Part shown: one piece after another, positions 6,114-11,715 of the stretch
Layout: every line of letters starts with the position of its first letter
Numbering within the stretch: the stretch's first letter is position 1
Assembly (NCBI GenBank): GCA_029858145.1
Contig: JAOUFP010000036.1
Span: forward strand, 1 to 11,715
From: Nitrospirota bacterium
GTDB lineage: Bacteria > Nitrospirota > Thermodesulfovibrionia > Thermodesulfovibrionales > UBA6898
DNA length: 11,715 nt
Direction of reading: 5' to 3'
Program-made: the position numbers and the translations under genes
Notes under the pieces: model-generated
What the model was told of the DNA's origin: nothing
The model's database searches: none
The model's input: only the letters and a program-made list of their open reading frames with translations

Positions 6114-8291
6114 TCAGTACCACATGAGGGCTTCAAAGTCAGGAGTGGGTACGTTAATGCAGATATGTCCCCGCCACGGACACCGTTCTATCTCTTCAGT
6201 TCCTGCCCTGATTGATATAAAGAGGTGTATTTCGTCATTCTCCCTTGCTTTCAAATCGGCAAAGGGGATACCGATTTCAAAGATATCCAGAACAGCTACA
6301 TCGGATAACTCTTTTGACGCAACCCAGCTATCATCGGTTTTTTCATAAAGTGCGGCCCTGATCTTCCTTCCCTTTACCGGAACCGTTATCTTTATTTGCG
6401 AAGGACTTGTCGTGATGACGGAAAATTCCGTGCCGTCTTCAAACTGGTCAAAGGGGATCTTCGGGTCAAGTCTCAGGAAGAGGGAATCCCTGTTGAATCC
6501 GTAATAGATTGTCGTGATGAGGCTCTCGGACTTGTGCATGCTTCCGCCCGATTTTTTTACATCGAGCTGCGCTCCCTGATACCATTCATAATAGCTTGTC
6601 ACCAGGCCGTCTATGGCAGGCCGTATAAATCCCCTGATCAGAAGCGTCGGTGCTACTCCCCTGTCATGTCTCAGCACCGGAACAAAGAGTTCGGGAGGTA
6701 TTTCCTTCCCCATTTCCCGGTATACCTGCATGAGATTCAGGCGGAAAAGTTCATCGAACTCCTCCTGTGTTTCTGTCGTGTGTTCGTCTCCATACCACCA
6801 GTTCCAGTCGCTTCCCTCTGCTATGTAAATCGATTTCCACGCCTTTTCCAGGTTGACGCCGGGGTGCTCTTTTTGAAACAGGTCGAGTCTTTTCCGTGCA
6901 TCGGCAAGATAGTCCCAGGAAAGATTATCCTCCTCATGACCTATCCAGATGCCGTAATTCGCGTTGATCCATGAACCCGGGTGAAGGTAGTCCAGCCTTT
7001 CACCCCGGTCATGACGGGTAATGAATTCAGAAACCGTAGTCGTTTTAAGACGTTCTTCCCGCGAGAGCCCCTCGTAGAGATACTGGAAAAAGTCGCGACC
7101 GTCGTTCTTGTAATGCTCCCAGGCGTTTTCACCGTCCAGTATGATCGATACAAGGCGGGGCCTGTCCATAGGCATCGAGTTTCTGATATGCAGCAGCTTT
7201 GCCAGCAAATCTTCCGCGGCTCTTTTGGAATCCCATTGAGAGTAGACAAACCCGATCAGGTCGGAGAGGGTATGGTCCCTGAAGACTATGGATACGTCTT
7301 CAAAACGGTATGGCCGGTAAAGAGCCTGGGGATCGGTCATGTTTCCGGAACTGTCCCGCAAGCTTTTCCTGAGGGAATGCGCGAGGACCCCCTCGTCTGT
7401 TGCAACCCATCGTATGCCGGCAGAAGACATGCTTTTGAGCACCTGCTCGCTGACCGAACCTTCGGACGGCCACATGCCGGTCGGTCTGTAGCCGAAGATT
7501 TTTTCGAAATATGCGAGCCCCATTTCTATTTGCCTGACCGCATCTTCAGGGTAGGAAAATCTCTGTCTCGGAAGGTTCACCTTCGGCATTGCGACCCGCG
7601 CGATGTCCGTATCACAGAGAAGCGGCGTGATGGGGTGATAAAAAGGCGAGGGGGAGAGTTCGACCTGGCCGGATGCAGCCATTTCCCTGTAGGCAGGGAT
7701 GATCCTTTTTAAAATTTCCATCTGTTTCTGAAGCAGGAGATTTTTTTCTTCTTCGGTATAATCGCGGCCTTTTTCGACGAGCATCTTCAGGAAGGCATCA
7801 TTCTGCCTGAAAAAAGGGTCTACCCAGCAGAGGTTGAAGAGCACCTGAAGATCGAGAAATTCTGCATCCGTGAAATACTTGACGCGCCGGACAAGGTCGC
7901 CCTTGATGAAATGGGTCCCTCTTTTCACCAGCAGTTCGTAGTAACGGGGAAAAGGTTTGATCATCGTTTCCCAGTTTGCGAGGAAGAAGTTTTCGAGGAT
8001 GAATACCTTGTCATCACTGCCAAGGTCGGAGACCTTTTTTCTGCTTGCCTCGAGATAGGCATCCTTCGCGTTATTCTCGGTATAATCGCTCAATTGCTCG
8101 AGCAGCGATGGGACGAGATTGAAATTCTGTTTAATTGCAGGAAATTCCTTAACGATCTCGAGCATGTCGAGATAATCCTTCGTGCCATGGAGTCTCACCC
8201 ACGGCAGGCGGTACACATCTGTAGACGGGTCTTTGTAATAGGGCTGGTGCATGTGCCAGACGAAGGAGATGTAAAGCGGGTTAGTTGTCAT
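6114..8291 (-). CDS. Glycoside hydrolase family 57 protein
   Basis: A 725-aa GH57 alpha-glucan-active enzyme (COG1449 type: alpha-amylase, glucanotransferase or related). It lacks a signal peptide, so it probably acts on glycogen or maltodextrins in the cytoplasm. GH57 motifs are visible in order: HQP (15-17) in SFVWHMHQPYY; TGMWPSEGSVS (271-281) with the likely nucleophile Glu277; GIRWVATDEGVL (292-303); SIILDGENAWEHY (382-394) with the likely acid/base Asp386; and SWINANYGIWIGHEEDN (440-456). A further EGSDWNWWYGDEH (492-504) is typical of this subgroup. Residues about 560-725 form a separate beta-rich C-terminal domain ending in a conserved-looking RCPWRGHICINVPTP. Exact specificity cannot be read from sequence. 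The ATG overlaps the ftsB end by 11 nt and has no Shine-Dalgarno site, suggesting coupled translation. Confidence 0.92.
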   Translation of the reverse strand: MTTNPLYISFVWHMHQPYYKDPSTDVYRLPWVRLHGTKDYLDMLEIVKEFPAIKQNFNLVPSLLEQLSDYTENNAKDAYLEASRKKVSDLGSDDKVFILENFFLANWETMIKPFPRYYELLVKRGTHFIKGDLVRRVKYFTDAEFLDLQVLFNLCWVDPFFRQNDAFLKMLVEKGRDYTEEEKNLLLQKQMEILKRIIPAYREMAASGQVELSPSPFYHPITPLLCDTDIARVAMPKVNLPRQRFSYPEDAVRQIEMGLAYFEKIFGYRPTGMWPSEGSVSEQVLKSMSSAGIRWVATDEGVLAHSLRKSLRDSSGNMTDPQALYRPYRFEDVSIVFRDHTLSDLIGFVYSQWDSKRAAEDLLAKLLHIRNSMPMDRPRLVSIILDGENAWEHYKNDGRDFFQYLYEGLSREERLKTTTVSEFITRHDRGERLDYLHPGSWINANYGIWIGHEEDNLSWDYLADARKRLDLFQKEHPGVNLEKAWKSIYIAEGSDWNWWYGDEHTTETQEEFDELFRLNLMQVYREMGKEIPPELFVPVLRHDRGVAPTLLIRGFIRPAIDGLVTSYYEWYQGAQLDVKKSGGSMHKSESLITTIYYGFNRDSLFLRLDPKIPFDQFEDGTEFSVITTSPSQIKITVPVKGRKIRAALYEKTDDSWVASKELSDVAVLDIFEIGIPFADLKARENDEIHLFISIRAGTEEIERCPWRGHICINVPTPDFEALMWY

Positions 8292-8604
8292 ACTGGAAAA
8301 TATATTCGTTTGGCCTTGACAGTCCGTATTCTTCTCTGGCGAGCTTCTCCCGGTAAAAAGGGTCCTCTTTGAGGAGCTTTAACTGCGTCCTGAGTTGCTC
8401 GTTCTGCGCGTTTATCTCATCAATCTGTTTCTCGAGATTCACTTTTGTCCTGTTCAGTTCGAGATAGCGAAACAGGCCCATATCGCCGAAGACAAGACTG
8501 ATCGACAGATAAATAAAACTCAGGATGACAAACGTCAGAAAGATGAGTTTTTTCTTCCTGACTTCAGCCAGGACCTGTTTTCTTAGAAGGTTGTGGCTGC
8601 TCAT
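8281..8604 (-). CDS. ftsB: Septum formation initiator, FtsB/DivIC family
   Basis: A 107-aa bitopic membrane protein of the FtsB/DivIC family. FtsB works with FtsL and FtsQ in the divisome to activate septal peptidoglycan synthesis. A short basic cytoplasmic N-terminus (KQVLAEVRKKK) leads into one membrane helix (about 20-39), then GDMGLFRYLEL and a coiled coil (about 50-80) in the periplasm. DPFYREKLAREEYGLSRPNE (81-100) is the family's usual C-terminal signature. The gene overlaps eno by one base (TAATG), has no good ribosome binding site of its own, and so is probably translated by coupling. eno-ftsB adjacency is a recurrent bacterial arrangement, which supports the call. DivIC is the equivalent name in Gram-positive bacteria. 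Confidence 0.92.
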   Translation of the reverse strand: MSSHNLLRKQVLAEVRKKKLIFLTFVILSFIYLSISLVFGDMGLFRYLELNRTKVNLEKQIDEINAQNEQLRTQLKLLKEDPFYREKLAREEYGLSRPNEYIFQYDN

Positions 8605-9878
8605 TAGGATAAATTATAGAATGCCTTTTTCCCCCTGTACAGAGCTGAGTCTGAAAGTTCTTCCTCGATGGCAAGCAGACGGTTGTATTTTGCCACCCGT
8701 TCGCTTCTCGCCATCGAACCGGTTTTGATGAATCCCGTATTGCAGGCTACCGCGAGATCGGCGATGGTCGTATCCTCCGTCTCGCCCGATCTGTGGGAGA
8801 TGACCGCGGTATATCCTGCAGTCTTTGCCATTTCAATGGCGTCAAGAGTTTCGGTGAGTGTGCCGATCTGGTTCAATTTTATGAGGATTGAGTTGGCGAT
8901 CTTGCGCTCTATCCCCTTCAGGAATATTTTGGTGTTGGTAACGAAGAGATCGTCTCCGACGAGCTGTACCTTTTCGCCGATACCGGACGTCATCGACTCC
9001 CATCCTTTCCAGTCGTTTTCAGAAAGCCCGTCTTCTATGGAGAGAACAGGGTATTTCGAAATGATCTTGTCGTAGTATTCGATGAGGTAGTCATGCGAGA
9101 CCTTTTTGCCTTCGAACCGGTACGAGCCCTTTTCATAAAACTCCGATGCTGCCACGTCAAGCGCGATAAAAATGTCTTTTCCCGCCTTGTATCCGGATTC
9201 TTCCACGGCCTGAATAATCAGCAGTATCGCTTCTTCGTTGCTCTTCAGATTCGGCGCGAAGCCTCCTTCATCACCCACGGAAGTATTGAGGCCTTTTTTG
9301 TTCAGAATCTTCTTGAGGGTATGAAATATTTCCGCTCCCGCTCTCACAGCGGAAGAAAAGTCGGCGACCCCTGCGGGCAGGATCATGAATTCCTGGATGT
9401 CGAGGTTGTTGTCGGCATGCGCCCCCCCGTTGAGGATATTCATCATAGGCACGGGGAGCACCTTGGCATTGCATCCGCCGATATACCGGTACAAAGGCAT
9501 GCCCGCCTCAATCGCTGTAGCCCTGCAGACCGCAAGAGAAACGCCCAGTATGGCATTGGCGCCGAGTCTTTTTTTGGTCTCGGTGCCGTCCAGTTCGATG
9601 AGGAGGTTGTCTACGAAAACCTGGTCTTCCGAGGCGATTCCCCTGAGTCTCGGGGCGATTTCCTCAAAAATGTTCTTTATCGCTTTTTGAACGCCTTTGC
9701 CGTGGAATCTCTTTCCCCCGTCCCTGAGTTCCAGGGCTTCCCGCTGCCCTGTCGAGGCGCCTGACGGTACCGCGGCCTTGCCGATAACGCCGCTGTCGAG
9801 ATACGCGTCTACTTCAATGGTAGGATTTCCCCGTGAATCAATGATCTCTCTCGCAATCAGGTCTACTATTTCTCCCAT
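8604..9878 (-). CDS. eno: Enolase
   Basis: A 424-aa glycolytic enzyme interconverting 2-phosphoglycerate and phosphoenolpyruvate, with Mg2+. Every landmark is present: EIIDSRGNPTIEVD (11-24), SGASTG (39-44, mobile loop serine), VGDEGGFAPN (201-210, catalytic base partner Glu204), metal ligands Asp241, Glu282 (SIEDGLSENDWKGW) and Asp309 (LVGDDLF), catalytic Lys334 (LIKLNQIGT), and SHRSGETED (361-369). Length is typical. GGGAGG (9884-9889 on the minus strand) lies 5 nt before the ATG. It heads a run of four tightly packed genes with ftsB, a GH57 glycosidase and dtd. The 131-nt upstream gap contains a GC-rich hairpin in what is probably the mRNA leader. Confidence 0.98.
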   Translation of the reverse strand: MGEIVDLIAREIIDSRGNPTIEVDAYLDSGVIGKAAVPSGASTGQREALELRDGGKRFHGKGVQKAIKNIFEEIAPRLRGIASEDQVFVDNLLIELDGTETKKRLGANAILGVSLAVCRATAIEAGMPLYRYIGGCNAKVLPVPMMNILNGGAHADNNLDIQEFMILPAGVADFSSAVRAGAEIFHTLKKILNKKGLNTSVGDEGGFAPNLKSNEEAILLIIQAVEESGYKAGKDIFIALDVAASEFYEKGSYRFEGKKVSHDYLIEYYDKIISKYPVLSIEDGLSENDWKGWESMTSGIGEKVQLVGDDLFVTNTKIFLKGIERKIANSILIKLNQIGTLTETLDAIEMAKTAGYTAVISHRSGETEDTTIADLAVACNTGFIKTGSMARSERVAKYNRLLAIEEELSDSALYRGKKAFYNLS

Positions 9879-9911
9879 GAATTCCTCCCTTACGAGGATG
9901 CTTGCTGAACG

Positions 9912-9931
9912 CCCGGCCTCTTGAGGCGGGG
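9912..9931. promoter_or_regulatory. GC-rich leader hairpin upstream of eno
   Basis: cccggcctc (9912-9920) and gaggcgggg (9923-9931) can form eight base pairs with one G-G mismatch around a two-base loop; the tight loop would probably open by one pair. It lies 33 nt upstream of the eno start. There is no T-run on either side, so it is not an intrinsic terminator. It might stabilise or regulate the eno mRNA. Confidence 0.35.
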
Positions 9932-10009
9932 ATGAAAGCAGGCTATCCTATAAAATAATTTTTCTTGTTCGATACGTATGCCCATCCCAGGGGAAGGGGT
10001 GCTTGACCG

Positions 10010-11386
10010 TTACAGATACTGGTTTATCAGGCTTTTTATCCTCTCCGTGTCTACATCCGTGCCGGCAAGTTCCGTTCTGTTGCCGATATGACGCAAACTC
10101 GTTTCGAGAAAGATTTTAAAATGCATCACCTTCTCCATAATCTTGTGAAATTCGGAGTTGAGAATCATCTCTTTTTTGACCGAGTTCAGCTCGTTGAAGA
10201 ACAGAACGAACTCCTCATAATCGTCATAGCGCAATAATCTGAACGTAAAACTCTCAAAATATAACATATAGTTCTGTAATGATTCAAAGACTTTAAGCCG
10301 TTCCTGGGGGAAACCGGCCTTCTTTTCCAGGAGCAAAATAAATTTATGCAGCGCGAAGATGTCCTCCCGCAGACGGAGCGATTGTTCCACTTTGGTCATA
10401 AAGCTCGGGAAAATCTCTTCCCCTTTTATTTCGGGAGTGTAGTGCTGTGTAATCTGTACTATGCTGTGTTCGGCAAGATTCCTCAGTATGCCGTGACTGT
10501 TTTCTATCTTTCCCCTGAAGTGTACGGATTTCTTTTTGCGGCTGATGTCTTTCAGTTCCTGGTGGTAGACCCTTTTTGTTTCCATGGCAAACTGATAGGA
10601 GAGTGCGTGCAGAAGCATCTGAAGATCATTATTTTTCATTTTTTTGGACGTTTTTTCCATATGGCTGCGGAAAGCGCTGATTTCGGAGCGCAGAAGGATC
10701 AGTATCATAAGAGATGAATGCAGCGAAACAGAACGCTGCGTTGCGATTTCGACAAATGACAGAATCCGCAATAGGCGAAAGAGATAAATATAGACTATGG
10801 ATATCTGCTTTCTTTCTTCCCTGTCGGTTAACGACTTTACTATCCCTGATACGGCGGCATTGCTTATCATGTCGAAATCAGGGTTCAGGTTTTTTCTGAA
10901 AGGGTTGAAGAAGGTGTTTTCCCTGATCTCTTTGCTGATCAGGCGGCCTATATTGGTAAAACCCATGTAGGAGATGTTTCCCGGGCGGAGAAGGTCCGTT
11001 ATGAGGCTTTTTATGTTTATGAATGAGTCATAGAGGAGGTACAATGCCTTTTCCTGCGTGTCCTGCCTGTAAAGGTCTTTTCTGAAGGCATCTATTTTGC
11101 TCGCAGAGAGGAATTTTGTTTCGGTATATTTCTGAAACCAGTATGCGTTTTTTTTGCTTTCCGGTATGACGACTTCCAAAATCCCGAGCACGCGCAAGAT
11201 GGTGTCCCGTACTGTCACGAGCTCCTCGAAGAAGTTCTTGCCGGTCGCATTTTCAGAAAAGGTCAGATTTTCTATGTTGAAATATCTGTCGAGTGCGAGC
11301 AGCAGGATGTCAAGCTCCGAAAAAAGAGCTGTATTTTCCCTTTTTGACCGTGCGACCCAATCTTCTTTTTCTTCCTGAATTGGCAT
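10010..11386 (-). CDS. Large helical hypothetical protein
   Basis: A 458-aa protein that I do not recognise. It looks almost entirely alpha-helical, rich in Lys, Arg, Glu, Leu, Phe and Ile, with only two tryptophans (10 and 83) and no cysteine. It has no signal peptide. A hydrophobic-aromatic stretch at about 196-240 is interrupted by charged residues and so is more likely a buried or amphipathic helix than a true membrane span. No nucleotide-binding loop, metal site or catalytic motif stands out. Repeated Phe-Phe/Leu-Leu heptad-like spacing suggests a helical-bundle scaffold. It starts 18 nt after the lpdA stop without a clear ribosome binding site, so it is probably cotranscribed with lpdA. 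The next gene, eno, is 131 nt downstream with its own leader. Confidence 0.8.
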   Translation of the reverse strand: MPIQEEKEDWVARSKRENTALFSELDILLLALDRYFNIENLTFSENATGKNFFEELVTVRDTILRVLGILEVVIPESKKNAYWFQKYTETKFLSASKIDAFRKDLYRQDTQEKALYLLYDSFINIKSLITDLLRPGNISYMGFTNIGRLISKEIRENTFFNPFRKNLNPDFDMISNAAVSGIVKSLTDREERKQISIVYIYLFRLLRILSFVEIATQRSVSLHSSLMILILLRSEISAFRSHMEKTSKKMKNNDLQMLLHALSYQFAMETKRVYHQELKDISRKKKSVHFRGKIENSHGILRNLAEHSIVQITQHYTPEIKGEEIFPSFMTKVEQSLRLREDIFALHKFILLLEKKAGFPQERLKVFESLQNYMLYFESFTFRLLRYDDYEEFVLFFNELNSVKKEMILNSEFHKIMEKVMHFKIFLETSLRHIGNRTELAGTDVDTERIKSLINQYL

Positions 11387-11404
11387 ATGAATTAAGATGT
11401 CCGC

Positions 11405-11715
11405 CTATTTTTTCTGGACATGGATAGCCTCTCCATGCGCGTCTTCAGCCGCTTCCATGATTCCCTCTGCCAGTGTCGGATGCGCGTGAATTGTCTCCGC
11501 GATGTCCCTGACCGTAAGTCCTGTTTTCATCGCAAGAACCGCTTCATGAATGAGGTCTGAAGCGTGCGGGCCTATAATGTGAGCGCCGATGAGCCTGTCT
11601 GAAGATTCTTCGGCAATCAACTTTATGAAACCTGAAAACTCGCCCATCGCATGAGCCTTCCCGAGCGCCCTGAACTGGAACTGGCCGGTTCTGTATTTTA
11701 TTCCTTTGCCGGGCC
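11405..11715 (-). CDS. lpdA: Dihydrolipoyl dehydrogenase, C-terminal part
   Basis: The 3' end of a gene running off the right edge; about 103 C-terminal residues are visible, from PGKGIKYRTGQF to HVQKK. They match the dimerisation domain of dihydrolipoyl dehydrogenase, the FAD-dependent E3 that reoxidises dihydrolipoamide in the pyruvate, 2-oxoglutarate and glycine cleavage complexes. Hallmarks are GFIKLIAEESSDRLIGAH, IGPHASDLIHE and AETIHAHPTLAEGIMEA. The last holds the HPTxxE motif whose histidine-glutamate pair acts as the catalytic base in the partner subunit. The frame is open to the window end, so the ATG at 11647 is internal and not the start. Which complex it serves cannot be told. 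The stop lies 18 nt before the 458-aa gene. Confidence 0.95.
   Translation of the reverse strand, partial: PGKGIKYRTGQFQFRALGKAHAMGEFSGFIKLIAEESSDRLIGAHIIGPHASDLIHEAVLAMKTGLTVRDIAETIHAHPTLAEGIMEAAEDAHGEAIHVQKK

Noticed and set aside
6098..6136. Upstream ATG for dtd adding 13 residues
   Set aside because: The family's conserved N-terminus is MKAVIQRV at 6097; the extension would overlap the GH57 gene and has no family precedent in sequence.
6981..7712. Long open frame on the strand opposite the GH57 gene
   Set aside because: Antisense shadow of a gene with all family motifs; no independent start signals.
9093..9764. Long open frame on the strand opposite eno (223 codons)
   Set aside because: It lies wholly antisense to a clear enolase, has no recognisable motif, and is explained by the codon pattern of eno.
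9981..9999. CCCATCCC/GGGGAAGGGG inverted repeat as a terminator after the 458-aa gene
   Set aside because: The loop would be too small for the full stem and no T-run follows on the minus strand.

Overview
This 11.7-kb window comes from a bacterial chromosome of moderate GC content with dense, ordinary gene packing. The combination of a cytoplasmic GH57 glycosidase, an eno-ftsB pair, a DsrE-like protein and a bacterial endonuclease Q would fit an anaerobic Nitrospirota or deltaproteobacterial-type organism. That placement is inferred from gene content only. I see no rRNA, tRNA, CRISPR array, insertion sequence or phage gene.

Left part (1-1282): a gene-poor stretch. The minus strand of 1-142 holds a possible broken small reading frame whose frame is disrupted by an exact 10-bp tandem duplication. 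Two small plus-strand genes of unknown function follow: an 85-aa cysteine-rich protein with a 22-residue repeat (454-711), and a 132-aa exported protein that starts at GTG (884-1282).

Plus-strand block (1409-4498): endonuclease Q, a PHP-domain DNA repair nuclease for deaminated bases; a CorA-type Mg2+/divalent metal channel; and a YqaA/DedA-family membrane protein that ends at an intrinsic terminator. A second strong hairpin lies back to back with it and serves the convergent DsrE-like gene.

Divergent pair (4675-5542): a minus-strand DsrE-like protein and a plus-strand 65-aa cysteine-rich protein. Each has a very good sigma70-type promoter, and two perfect palindromes lie between the promoters. 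This is the most regulation-rich part of the window.

Minus-strand block (11715 down to 5648): the 3' end of lpdA, a 458-aa cysteine-free helical protein of unknown function, then eno, ftsB, a GH57 glycosidase and dtd. eno/ftsB overlap by 1 nt and ftsB/GH57 by 11 nt, and dtd starts 16 nt after the GH57 stop, so these four look like one operon joining glycolysis, cell division, glycogen or maltodextrin handling and tRNA proofreading. I found no convincing novel multi-gene system. The best leads are the bacterial EndoQ, the divergent DsrE/Cys-rich pair, the unknown 458-aa protein and the 10-bp duplication near the left edge.
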